Shown here in pieces: positions 1 through 7,154 of a stretch of 8,496 nucleotides of DNA. Source of the stretch: an uncultured Porphyromonadaceae bacterium (GTDB taxonomy: Bacteria; Bacteroidota; Bacteroidia; Bacteroidales; Muribaculaceae); the NCBI GenBank assembly GCA_905193485.1, contig CAJJOX010000088.1, forward strand, positions 1 to 8,496, given 5' to 3'. The position numbers were made by a program, and so were the translations under genes. Within the stretch, counting starts at the first letter, position 1. Every line of letters starts with the position of its first letter. The notes below the pieces were generated by a model that worked only from the letters and a program-made list of their open reading frames with translations, ran no database searches and was not told where the DNA came from.

Positions 1-1
1 C

Positions 2-1867
2 CCCACCAGCAAAAACATTCCCCGCCGTTCGTCCGACGCAGTCTATTATGTATATGAAATCCGCAGCCGGCTTCTAAAACCGCTATCAACAGATCATCCG
101 CGCCAGCAATCGCCCGTGTTCTCTCCCGACGGCCGCATGGTCGCTTTCGTCGCCGACAACAATATCTTCATAAAAAAGCTCGACTACGGATCGGAAGTAC
201 CGGTCACAAAAGACGGCAGAAAAAACGCCATAATCAATGGAGTGCCGGACTGGACATATGAGGAGGAGTTCACCACAACATGCTCCATGACTTGGGCGCC
301 GGACAATCTCACACTGTGCTTTATACGCTACGACGAATCCGACGTTCCCACGTTCGCCTTCCAGCTCTACGAGGGATATTGCGACCCTATGCAGCAGTTC
401 GCACTATATCCCGGTGAGTTCGCCTACAAATATCCCGTCGCCGGACAACCCAACTCTAAAGTCACCGTACATTCCTATGACGTTGAAACCCGCAAGACCA
501 AACAGATTGTACTACCCGGATCCCAGACAGAATATATCCCCCGCATCGAATACGGTCCGACACCTGACAAGCTGATGGTGACCACCCTCAACCGCGACCA
601 GACCCGCATGGAGCTCTACAGCGTCAATCCCCGTTCCACTACAGTCAAATCGATTCTCGTCGAGCAATGGAATGCATGGCTCGACCCGCAAACCTACGAA
701 GATATACGTTTCCTTGACGACTTTTTCGTCATCAACTCCTGCCGCACAGGATATCAGCATCTCTACGCCTATAGCTACAACGGCACCCTCATCCGTCAGA
801 TCACATCAGGCGACTTCGATGTCGACGCATATTACGGTTACGACTCCGCTTCCGGATCACACTACTTCCGTTCCGACCGGACCGGTGCCGTCAACCGCAC
901 CATATGCCGCACCGACGCCAAGGGCCGGACAACCATATTGTCCCCCGAAAAAGGATATGCTTCAGCATCCTGCTGGAGTCCGAAAATGGACTATTTCGTA
1001 GTCTGCTACAGCAACGCCACTACACCGCCCGTCTACACGCTCCACACCGCCTCCGGAAAAAACGTGAGAACAATAGAAGACAACAAAGCATATGCCGCAC
1101 GGTGGGCATCGGCGCCTAAAGCGGAATTCTTCACCATGCAGAGCGATGGCAACACACTCAACGGTTTCATGATCAAGCCTACCGGATTTGACCCCACGCA
1201 CCGCTATCCCGTCATTATGTGCCAATACAGCGGCCCCGGATCTCAGGAAGTCCTCGACCGGTGGAACATCGGTGCAGAGAACTATTTTGCCCGGGCCGGC
1301 TATCTCGTGGTATGCGTAGACGGCCGTGGCACAGGTGGACGAGGACGGGCATTTTCCGACGTCGTTTACAAAAATCTCGGTCATTATGAATCAATCGACC
1401 AGATTGCAGCCGCGCGATATGCCGGGGAGCTTCCCTACGCCGATCCCCGACGCATCGCCATCTATGGATGGAGCTACGGAGGCTATGAATCCATCATGGC
1501 ATCGTCGCAAAAAGACGCGCCATACGCTGCCGCCGTAGCCGTGGCGCCGGTAACCGACTGGCGATACTACGACACAGTCTATGCCGAACGCTACATGCTC
1601 ACTCCGCAGCAAAATCCCGACGGCTACGATAAGGCTTCCACCATGCCATACATCTCCGACCGCCGGTGTCCCCTTTTGATCATGACCGGCACAGCCGACG
1701 ACAATGTTCACATGTTCAACACCGTCCAGTATTCCGCCGAGGCTGAGAAAGCAGGCCGATGGGTGGATGTGGTGCTCTTCCCCAACATGAATCATTCGAT
1801 AAACGGCTGCAACGCCCGGCAGGTAGTATATGCACGCATGCTCAGCTTTCTTGAAACCAACATGTAA
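2..1867 (+). CDS. Dipeptidyl peptidase IV (S9B prolyl oligopeptidase family), 5'-truncated
   Basis: Serine exopeptidase that removes N-terminal X-Pro or X-Ala dipeptides; in Bacteroidales it usually acts in the periplasm on imported peptides. The frame is open from base 2, so the start and any signal peptide lie upstream of the window. 621 codons are visible, against about 720-750 aa for the family. Visible residues 1 to about 350 are the DPPIV_N beta-propeller; they include the DWTYEEEF motif (Glu codons 260-268) that in human DPP4 holds the substrate N-terminus. The rest is the alpha/beta hydrolase domain, with DGRGTGGRGRAF, nucleophile Ser in GWSYGG (codon 1472), Asp in GTADDNVH (1697) and His in NMNHS (1793). 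Triad spacing of 75 and 32 residues resembles human DPP4 (78 and 32). The His that usually precedes GTADD is Thr here. The next gene follows after 45 bp with no promoter-like sequence. Family assignment is very secure; substrate range is inferred. Confidence 0.96.
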   Translation, partial: PTSKNIPRRSSDAVYYVYEIRSRLLKPLSTDHPRQQSPVFSPDGRMVAFVADNNIFIKKLDYGSEVPVTKDGRKNAIINGVPDWTYEEEFTTTCSMTWAPDNLTLCFIRYDESDVPTFAFQLYEGYCDPMQQFALYPGEFAYKYPVAGQPNSKVTVHSYDVETRKTKQIVLPGSQTEYIPRIEYGPTPDKLMVTTLNRDQTRMELYSVNPRSTTVKSILVEQWNAWLDPQTYEDIRFLDDFFVINSCRTGYQHLYAYSYNGTLIRQITSGDFDVDAYYGYDSASGSHYFRSDRTGAVNRTICRTDAKGRTTILSPEKGYASASCWSPKMDYFVVCYSNATTPPVYTLHTASGKNVRTIEDNKAYAARWASAPKAEFFTMQSDGNTLNGFMIKPTGFDPTHRYPVIMCQYSGPGSQEVLDRWNIGAENYFARAGYLVVCVDGRGTGGRGRAFSDVVYKNLGHYESIDQIAAARYAGELPYADPRRIAIYGWSYGGYESIMASSQKDAPYAAAVAVAPVTDWRYYDTVYAERYMLTPQQNPDGYDKASTMPYISDRRCPLLIMTGTADDNVHMFNTVQYSAEAEKAGRWVDVVLFPNMNHSINGCNARQVVYARMLSFLETNM

Positions 1868-1912
1868 ACGCGACTTAGACCGGCAGCACACACAACCGAC
1901 AGAATTCCGACA

Positions 1913-3250
1913 ATGAAACAGCGAATCTTAGACTACGGATGGGGTATCTTCAGGCTTTGGACCAACTGGCTTGAAGGCAGCGGAGCCATCACTCTGCTCG
2001 TCATTCTGTCGCTTTGGGTCAAGCCGCTCTACCTTCCCTTCATTGCTTTCGGAATGATGGCCGTGCTCTATTATCAGATTCGGCGCAACCGAGAGATACG
2101 ACTCCCTTCATGCTACATCCTCCCGTTTGTAGTCACCCGCGTGCTTTTTTGGACCGGACTGGTGATGATCCTACTCAATCTGGTCTACAATACACCTCTT
2201 GCCGGATATTTTCTCGACATATCAAAGACAAACCGCGACATCCCCTTCATATGTGTTCTCATCACATCGCCAATCACGACCGTCATAGCAGGCTACAGCT
2301 ATCTCAGGCGTCATCGCGGAAGCTTCTGCCGTGACTGTCAGATGCGCAACGGCACTCCGGCCGAGCGCGGTTTTCTCGGCATGGTCTACACTCAGGTAGG
2401 CATGTATCAGGTCGGTATGCTTTTCTGGCTTTCCGCTGTCCCGGCTATTATCGGTTGGATCTACTATGCACTGCTTTATGTCAACACCGACCTGAGCCTC
2501 CCCGACAAATTTGTCTTTTTCATCATCCCGTTCCTTCTTTGGCTCTTCGCTGCAATCTATCTTGGCGTGAGATACATCGGTTTATGGGGTTACTATAAAC
2601 AGAACATCGAGGGTAGCCTCGAACGGCACGGCGCCTACACTCTTGTGCGATGCATCGTCATCTGGGACAACTACATAGGCGTTTGTCCGCCTGAAACGGA
2701 TGCCGATAAAAAAATATCACTCGACGATAAGTCCGATACACCTCTGAGCATCTACATTAATAGAGTCGAATCGCTTTCTCCGATACAGGCCGAAAGCTAT
2801 TTCACCAACTTTTCCGGTGTACGGCATCCCGACATGCGTTTCATGTATGCCAATCTCGTCGGTAATGCCGACTGCAACATCCTACACTACCTTTGTTTTC
2901 TCGACGACAGTCAAAAAGACGATTTTGAAAAGCATTTTCCGTCATGCCGATGGCTCACGCTCAACGAGGTGGCCAATATGATCAACAACCACAAGCTTGC
3001 CCCGCTGATGTCATCCGAAATAATCCGGCTCCACACCATAGCCATGGCATGGAAAACCTACGACTCCAAAGGTCGCCGGCGCTACAAGATAAAAAATTAC
3101 CGTCCCACGTTCCGCATCTGCGACATTCACAAATGGGACATCGATTACAACGACCCGCAGTGGCTCTATATCGCTGATAACAATCAGGACACTCCGCTCC
3201 ACACCCTGAGATATTTCTGGCGGAAATACATCAGCGGTGTCGGTTACTGA
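1913..3250 (+). CDS. Uncharacterised polytopic membrane protein with cytoplasmic C-terminal domain
   Basis: I do not recognise a named family. The 445-aa product has hydrophobic segments at about residues 25-56 (one long or two short helices), 68-92, 109-131, 167-190 and 199-219. Positively charged loops at 57-63 and 131-152 indicate that these loops and residues 220-445 face the cytoplasm. The second loop carries a Cys pair, C139 and C142 (CRDC), which might bind a metal or be redox active. The C-terminal half is soluble and rich in Trp, Tyr and His. Around residues 322-380 its pattern of beta strand, then RWLTLNEV, then a helix faintly resembles the end of a Nudix fold, but no Nudix box is visible, so this is only a hypothesis. 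The gene starts with ATG 45 bp after the peptidase gene and ends 37 bp before the preferred miaA start, suggesting one transcript. That this is a real gene is secure from length, membrane topology and codon pattern. Confidence 0.9.
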   Translation: MKQRILDYGWGIFRLWTNWLEGSGAITLLVILSLWVKPLYLPFIAFGMMAVLYYQIRRNREIRLPSCYILPFVVTRVLFWTGLVMILLNLVYNTPLAGYFLDISKTNRDIPFICVLITSPITTVIAGYSYLRRHRGSFCRDCQMRNGTPAERGFLGMVYTQVGMYQVGMLFWLSAVPAIIGWIYYALLYVNTDLSLPDKFVFFIIPFLLWLFAAIYLGVRYIGLWGYYKQNIEGSLERHGAYTLVRCIVIWDNYIGVCPPETDADKKISLDDKSDTPLSIYINRVESLSPIQAESYFTNFSGVRHPDMRFMYANLVGNADCNILHYLCFLDDSQKDDFEKHFPSCRWLTLNEVANMINNHKLAPLMSSEIIRLHTIAMAWKTYDSKGRRRYKIKNYRPTFRICDIHKWDIDYNDPQWLYIADNNQDTPLHTLRYFWRKYISGVGY

Positions 3251-3287
3251 ACATTATTTCATCAATCGCATTCATCACAATTCCACA

Positions 3288-4208
3288 GTGCCTTTAATCG
3301 TCATCACAGGGCCCACGGCATCGGGCAAAACATCAAGAGCCGTCGACTGCGCGCGTCGTTTCGACGCCGAAATCGTCAGTGCCGACTCGCGTCAGATCTA
3401 TCGCGGAATGGATATCGGCACAGGCAAAGACATGGATGAATATGGCGATGATGTGACCGTACACATGATCGACATCGCTCCCGCCGGCTATAAATACAAT
3501 CTTTTCGAATATCTTCGGGATGCCAACACCGCTATCGACGACATCATGCGACGTGGCAGGCTTCCGATTTTATGCGGTGGCACCGGGCTGTATGTCGAAT
3601 CCGTTCTTAAAGGGATATCCCTTCCTCCCGTGCCCGAAAATGCGGCATTGCGTGCGTCGCTTGCAGGCAAGACCCTCGATGAGCTCTCCGCCATCCTCTC
3701 CTCGATGAAGAAACTCCACAACATCACCGACATCGACACAGCACAACGCGCTGTCCGCGCCATCGAAATAGCCGCATTCTACGAAGCCAACCCGTCTATG
3801 GCGGAGGCTGCACGGCCGCATCCACGCCACGACGCCGTTGTCATCGGTGTCGGCATTGACCGTGAAAGCCGCCGCAATCGAATCACGGCTCGGTTACGGC
3901 AACGCATTGACAGCGGAATGATCGACGAAGTGCGCCGTCTGCTTGATTCCGGTATAAAGCCCGATGACCTAATTTACTATGGCCTCGAATACAAGTTTAT
4001 CACTCTCTACCTCACGGGTGCACTGACTCTGGATGAGATGATTTCCTCTCTTGAAATAGCCATCCATCAATTCGCAAAACGTCAGATGACATGGTTCAGG
4101 GGCATGGAACGGCGGGGTATACACATCCATTGGCTTCCTTTCGATATGCCGCGCGACGAATTCGTCGATGCTGTTCATCATCTCATGACTAAAAACCTCT
4201 CTCAATGA
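3288..4208 (+). CDS. miaA: tRNA dimethylallyltransferase MiaA
   Basis: Transfers a dimethylallyl group from DMAPP to N6 of adenosine 37 in tRNAs reading UNN codons, the first step of i6A/ms2i6A formation; cytoplasmic. With the GTG start at 3288 the protein is 306 aa, normal for MiaA. It opens with MPLIVITGPTASGKT, whose P-loop is residues 8-15. It then has SADSRQIYRGMDIGTGK (catalytic Asp and substrate residues, about 31-47), GGTGLYV (97-103), IYYGLEYKF and QFAKRQMTWFRG (261-272), the C-terminal tRNA-contacting signature. The frame extends to another GTG at 3237, which would add 17 residues and overlap the previous gene by 14 bp. I prefer 3288 because family members begin just before the P-loop strand and the extension has poorer third-position GC. 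Its stop overlaps the next gene's start (ATGA), indicating translational coupling. Confidence 0.97.
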   Translation: MPLIVITGPTASGKTSRAVDCARRFDAEIVSADSRQIYRGMDIGTGKDMDEYGDDVTVHMIDIAPAGYKYNLFEYLRDANTAIDDIMRRGRLPILCGGTGLYVESVLKGISLPPVPENAALRASLAGKTLDELSAILSSMKKLHNITDIDTAQRAVRAIEIAAFYEANPSMAEAARPHPRHDAVVIGVGIDRESRRNRITARLRQRIDSGMIDEVRRLLDSGIKPDDLIYYGLEYKFITLYLTGALTLDEMISSLEIAIHQFAKRQMTWFRGMERRGIHIHWLPFDMPRDEFVDAVHHLMTKNLSQ

Positions 4209-5248
4209 AAACGCTTTTCATAGAGCTGACCGCCATAGCTATTGCTGTTGTCGTCATCGGTCTTGACTCAATTGCCGCCACGCCACAACGCGTTTATCAC
4301 GATGATTGTTGCAATCACACCGACTCTATGGTCATGATCAGCCTGCCCGATTGCCCGTTCCGGACAAAAGCGCTCGAAATCAGAGGCTCATGCGCTCCCG
4401 ACGGGCGCAAAAGTGCCGATCGGCATTCGGCGTTCGGTATAGCCTGGGGAATTAGCGATGATCCATCGGCTCCTTATTATCGTGTCATGCTTTCCCCCGC
4501 CACGACCGACAATTACGACGGCATAACAGACCGCCCCGCAGTCACACTCGTTATCGAACGGATTGAGCCTGCTGAAAACGTAACTGCAACACTCAGCCGT
4601 CATCTCCTCTCCGATGGGTTCGAGCTGTTGCGATGCGAAAACTCACTCGCTGTCGAAATCGACTGCCGCAGCATGAAAGCCACGGTTTTTGCCGGTAACA
4701 GACAGCTCGCGGAAATCGACACCGCACCGGCGCCTGTTTCGGGAGCGTTCGCGGTCATCACTCGCGCAAAAGCTTCCGTCAGACTCATCGTATCCGAAAC
4801 CGTAGCCGACTACGCCGCCCTGTTACACACCGGATGGACTCCCGAAACTCTCCGCAATGCGCTTTCCGATCCTTGCCGCATTGCCCCGCAAGGTATCTGG
4901 AACTATCTTGACCGCGACAACGACAGCCGATATTGCCGCCTCGGAGGCGACTATCGCATCGCCATTGTCGACGACGGTCATGGCGGATTCGATATCATTT
5001 ATCTGGATGGTGCCCGGACGGGAGCCGCCGGATGGACTCCGGGCATGCGCAAAGGCCATCTGCACCCGACGCCTTTCAAAAACCACTACGATCTCGTGTG
5101 GTACGACGCGTCGATGAACGCCATCCAATGCGAGGCAAGTGCGACAATGGAACAGGATGCCATACTCCGTTTTGACTTCCCGCTCCTGAAATCATCGGTC
5201 CGTTTCGCCCGCGTCGCCGACATCAATAGTGCGCTGCCGGATAAGTGA
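4205..5248 (+). CDS. Uncharacterised exported cysteine-rich beta-sheet protein
   Basis: I cannot assign a function. The 347-aa product starts with a signal peptide (hydrophobic residues about 4-20, probable cleavage near A24/A25) and has no lipobox, so it is probably periplasmic. The mature part looks two-domain. Residues about 40-200 alternate beta strands in a way that recalls concanavalin/LamG-like sandwiches, for example GFELLRCENSLAVEIDC. Residues about 223-337 form a compact module with IWNYLDRDND, GGDYRIAIV, GFDIIYLDGA, GMRKGHLHPTPF and HYDLVWYDA. I believe similar modules recur in Bacteroidales exported proteins, but this is recalled, not checked. Nine cysteines (35, 36, 50, 63, 144, 154, 224, 244, 309) suggest disulfides. 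The ATG lies inside the miaA stop (ATGA), so it is probably translated from the miaA message. Its 3' end overlaps the convergent lipoprotein gene by 26 bp. Confidence 0.88.
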   Translation: MKTLFIELTAIAIAVVVIGLDSIAATPQRVYHDDCCNHTDSMVMISLPDCPFRTKALEIRGSCAPDGRKSADRHSAFGIAWGISDDPSAPYYRVMLSPATTDNYDGITDRPAVTLVIERIEPAENVTATLSRHLLSDGFELLRCENSLAVEIDCRSMKATVFAGNRQLAEIDTAPAPVSGAFAVITRAKASVRLIVSETVADYAALLHTGWTPETLRNALSDPCRIAPQGIWNYLDRDNDSRYCRLGGDYRIAIVDDGHGGFDIIYLDGARTGAAGWTPGMRKGHLHPTPFKNHYDLVWYDASMNAIQCEASATMEQDAILRFDFPLLKSSVRFARVADINSALPDK

Positions 5249-5666
5249 TGGTCTGCGTCACTATGTCATATTCAAGATCCGAATCGCTGAAATCGACAAC
5301 GACGGTTGCCGCTGTACGTCGCACTCTATAAACATCCGTCTGATGCTCGATCGACTCGATGTAATCATAAAGCGTCGGCGAAAGTTGGTCATATAAAAAC
5401 TGTTGGGGCAATGTCTGCCCGCAGCCGTCGACATCAACCCAACGGTAGTCAGAATCAAAACTGAGGCGTGCGCCTTTGCTTATCTGCACTGTCGAGTTGC
5501 CATTCTCCTCATCAACCTTATAGCTCTCTATGGATCCGAAAGGGAAATATTCCGATATAAACGAGGCTATGGGGGTGGGCAAATCGTCGAACGGTGTTGA
5601 GGAGCACGCGCCTATTGTTGCTATCAGCACCAATAGCGCTATAAACGTGTAGGTGTTGCGTGTCAT
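5223..5666 (-). CDS. PepSY-like (DUF2874 type) lipoprotein
   Basis: Small 147-aa envelope lipoprotein. The N-terminus has a basic start, a hydrophobic stretch (residues 8-18) and a lipobox ending IGAC, giving lipidation at Cys21 and a mature part of 127 aa. The mature sequence fits the Bacteroidota PepSY-like family: LPTPIASFISEYFP, then a strand pair ending in SFDSDYRWVDVDGCG, then LPQQF with a second helix and the strand VYRVRR, i.e. helix-strand repeat units. Such proteins are periplasmic or outer-membrane attached; their function is mostly unknown, and the 'beta-lactamase-inhibitor-like' label reflects fold, not activity. The start is the ATG on the - strand at 5666-5664. A TATGTTTG element about 65 bp upstream provides its own promoter. 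It is convergent with the exported protein gene and divergent from the TPR gene. Family assignment is by pattern and moderately sure. Confidence 0.87.
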   Translation of the reverse strand: MTRNTYTFIALLVLIATIGACSSTPFDDLPTPIASFISEYFPFGSIESYKVDEENGNSTVQISKGARLSFDSDYRWVDVDGCGQTLPQQFLYDQLSPTLYDYIESIEHQTDVYRVRRTAATVVVDFSDSDLEYDIVTQTITYPAAHY

Positions 5667-5730
5667 GGCTGGGAGGAATTAATTCTGAAAAACGATTAGG
5701 CCATATTCATGGCTTGCTTCGTGTCAAATT

Positions 5731-5738
5731 CAAACATA
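5731..5738 (-). promoter_or_regulatory. Bacteroides-type -7 promoter element for the lipoprotein gene
   Basis: On the - strand this reads TATGTTTG, an exact match to the Bacteroidota -7 consensus TAnnTTTG. Transcription would start near 5724-5727, giving a leader of about 60 nt before the ATG at 5666. No TTTG lies at the ideal -33 spacing; the nearest (CAAA on the + strand, 5765-5768) is 26 bp away. Inferred from consensus only. Confidence 0.5.
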
Positions 5739-5748
5739 CTCTAAAGTG

Positions 5749-5766
5749 TGTTATGATTTTATAACA
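5749..5766. promoter_or_regulatory. 18-bp inverted repeat between divergent promoters (possible operator)
   Basis: TGTTAT, six bases, ATAACA: a perfect 6+6 dyad. It lies just upstream of the lipoprotein -7 element and 12 bp before the TTTG -33 box of the TPR gene. The placement suits a regulator acting on both promoters, but the DNA is AT-rich and a 6-bp dyad can arise by chance. Confidence 0.3.
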
Positions 5767-5778
5767 AATGCTGCCGCT

Positions 5779-5811
5779 TTTGGTTCATAAACAAGGTGTT
5801 TTGTAAATTTG
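5779..5811 (+). promoter_or_regulatory. Bacteroides-type promoter of the TPR gene
   Basis: A -33 box TTTG (5779-5782), a 21-bp spacer and the -7 box TAAATTTG (5804-5811) match the Bacteroidota sigma-ABfr consensus (TTTG, 19-21 bp, TAnnTTTG). Only four bases separate the -7 box from the ATG at 5816. The transcript should therefore begin at or next to the start codon, predicting a leaderless mRNA. This is the best-formed promoter in the window. Confidence 0.75.
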
Positions 5812-5815
5812 CCTC

Positions 5816-6685
5816 ATGAAAATGATTGTCAAATCTCCGATAACGCGTACTCCCGGCTTCCTGCTCCCGGCAATTCTCACCGCTCTGTGCATTCTCGTTG
5901 CCACACCCGGCGCACAAGCCGAAGTGCCTCCGTCCGACCGGTTTTCATTAATGGAAAGTGCCGACAAAGCCATCAGCGACGGGAAATGGGCCGAAGCTGA
6001 GGATGCTTTGCGGCAGGCTCTGCGCCTTGATCCGTCCGATCCCACCAATGTGCTTCTGTTGTCCAATCTCGGGATGGTACAATATTACGACGGCCGCACC
6101 GACGATGCCATAAACACGCTTTCCGATGCACATCGCATCGCTCCGTCATCGGTAACCGTCCTGCTCAACCGCGCCCGGGTGCTGACGTCCGCCGGACTCG
6201 CCGAACAGGCACTCGATGATTATTCCTCCGTCATACGGCTCGACAGCACTCTCACCGAACCACGCTTCTATCGCGCCATGCTACGTCTTTCCCTCGGCAT
6301 GGACCAGATGGCTCAGGCCGACATCGACACGCTGGCCCTTAAGGCTCCAGCCGACAGGCTCACAAACATTGCCCTGGCCACTGTCGAGATGCGCAATTCC
6401 GACTTTTCTTCCGCAATAATCCATCTGTCGACTGTCCTCAAAGACAATCCCGACGCCACACACTACGGCTCACGCGCCCTCTGCTATCTCATGACAGGCG
6501 ATCTCGCTGCGGCCTCCGACGATATTGCTTCCGGACTCGAACTCGACCCGACCGACGGAGAGCTTTATCTCTATCGCGCCCTACTCAACAAAATGCGCTA
6601 CAGACCCGACGACGCAAAAGCCGATGGTGAAAAAGCCATAAAAATGGGCGTCGACTCCCGAAAAGTGAATACTTTGCTACAATGA
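5816..6685 (+). CDS. Exported tetratricopeptide-repeat protein
   Basis: A 289-aa protein with a Sec signal peptide (hydrophobic core about 14-30, cleavage after A35 in PGAQA, then EVPP). It is followed by about seven consecutive 34-residue TPR units from residue 44 to 282. Typical TPR positions are visible: KWAEAEDALRQALRLDP, RTDDAINTLSDAHRIAP, LAEQALDDYSSVIRLD, DLAAASDDIASGLELDP. TPR superhelices bind partner proteins or peptides; here the partner would be periplasmic or at the envelope and is unknown, and no catalytic domain is present. The first ATG (5816) is chosen because the -7 promoter box ends four bases before it; a second ATG at 5822 would remove only two residues. The gene stands alone, divergent from the PepSY-like lipoprotein, with 173 bp before the next gene. 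No clear hairpin terminator follows it. The TPR assignment is secure; the role is unknown. Confidence 0.93.
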   Translation: MKMIVKSPITRTPGFLLPAILTALCILVATPGAQAEVPPSDRFSLMESADKAISDGKWAEAEDALRQALRLDPSDPTNVLLLSNLGMVQYYDGRTDDAINTLSDAHRIAPSSVTVLLNRARVLTSAGLAEQALDDYSSVIRLDSTLTEPRFYRAMLRLSLGMDQMAQADIDTLALKAPADRLTNIALATVEMRNSDFSSAIIHLSTVLKDNPDATHYGSRALCYLMTGDLAAASDDIASGLELDPTDGELYLYRALLNKMRYRPDDAKADGEKAIKMGVDSRKVNTLLQ

Positions 6686-6794
6686 CTCTGTCTGCCTTCA
6701 TCAAAACTTGGCTTTTTACACTCAAATCATTGCTTTTAAACCTTTTTTTTGCGAAATTTGTTATACGACCGAATGATAATTCAATAAAATGTCG

Positions 6795-6802
6795 TAGATT
6801 TG
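6795..6802 (+). promoter_or_regulatory. -7 promoter element of the winged-helix gene
   Basis: TAGATTTG matches TAnnTTTG. Transcription from about 6807 gives an AT-rich leader of about 50 nt ending in an A-rich stretch before ATG 6859, the usual ribosome-recruiting arrangement in Bacteroidota. No TTTG sits at the ideal -33 distance. Confidence 0.6.
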
Positions 6803-6858
6803 CAACGGAATTATCTATAAAATTTGCAAATATTGTCTAACATTATAAACACAAAACA

Positions 6859-7068
6859 ATGAACACAGACACAATTGGAACATGGGCCGGACTCGTTTGG
6901 AGTGCCCTCAACGAAGCTGATGTGCTTGACAACAAACAGATAAAGAAAATCACAAAGCTGAAAGACAAGGAACTCTACGCTGCTCTCGGATGGCTCGCCC
7001 GCGAAAACAAAATCACCTTTGAAGAAAGCGGCGATGGCAAAGAGATTCTCGTAGCGCTCGTAAAATAA
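6859..7068 (+). CDS. Winged helix-turn-helix protein, DUF2582 family
   Basis: A 69-aa cytoplasmic protein covering a complete small winged-helix domain of the DUF2582 type (Pfam PF10771). The order visible is helix (TWAGLVWSALNEA), helix (DNKQIKKITKL), recognition-type helix (DKELYAALGWLARENK), then the wing strands ITFEESGDGKEILVALV. The near-invariant start (G-x-x-A-G-x-x-W) and GWLARE are family hallmarks as I recall them. The family is common in Bacteroidota; a DNA-binding or regulatory role is assumed from the fold and is not demonstrated. The protein has no membrane segment or partner domain. It is monocistronic: its own -7 box and AT-rich leader lie upstream, and a strong intrinsic terminator begins 16 bp after the stop. 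The start is fixed by ATG 6859 following ACACAAAACA. Assignment is confident despite the small size. Confidence 0.93.
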   Translation: MNTDTIGTWAGLVWSALNEADVLDNKQIKKITKLKDKELYAALGWLARENKITFEESGDGKEILVALVK

Positions 7069-7084
7069 TCGTTTTACTCTCATA

Positions 7085-7122
7085 AAAAAGCGGGTCGACA
7101 TTTTCAATCGGCCCGTTTTTTT
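7085..7122 (+). terminator. Intrinsic terminator after the winged-helix gene
   Basis: CGGGTCGA (7091-7098) pairs with TCGGCCCG (7108-7115), an 8-bp stem with one G-U pair and a 9-nt loop. It is flanked by an A run (7084-7089) and a seven-T run (7116-7122). The symmetrical A/T flanks extend the stem. It ends 17 bp before the rsgA -7 box, insulating the two genes. Confidence 0.9.
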
Positions 7123-7139
7123 CTTTTACACCATTTTTT

Positions 7140-7147
7140 TAACTTTG
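7140..7147 (+). promoter_or_regulatory. -7 promoter element of rsgA
   Basis: TAACTTTG matches TAnnTTTG and ends seven bases before the ATG at 7155, so the transcript should start at or within a few bases of the start codon. The -33 region coincides with the T tract of the preceding terminator and has TTTT instead of TTTG. Confidence 0.65.
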
Positions 7148-7154
7148 CACCGAA

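Noticed and set aside
962..1891. Two long - strand open frames (140 and 166 codons) opposite the peptidase gene
   Set aside because: They are antisense shadows of a strongly conserved coding region in a GC-rich gene; their translations show no domain, and the + strand frame carries the DPP IV motifs.
6686..6794. Searched for a terminator or small gene after the TPR gene
   Set aside because: There is a T8 run at 6743-6750 but no stem before it, and no open frame with coding character.
6822..6831. 10-bp palindrome ATTTGCAAAT in the leader of the winged-helix gene
   Set aside because: It is short and lies in very AT-rich DNA; it could be an operator for the winged-helix protein itself, but nothing beyond position supports this.
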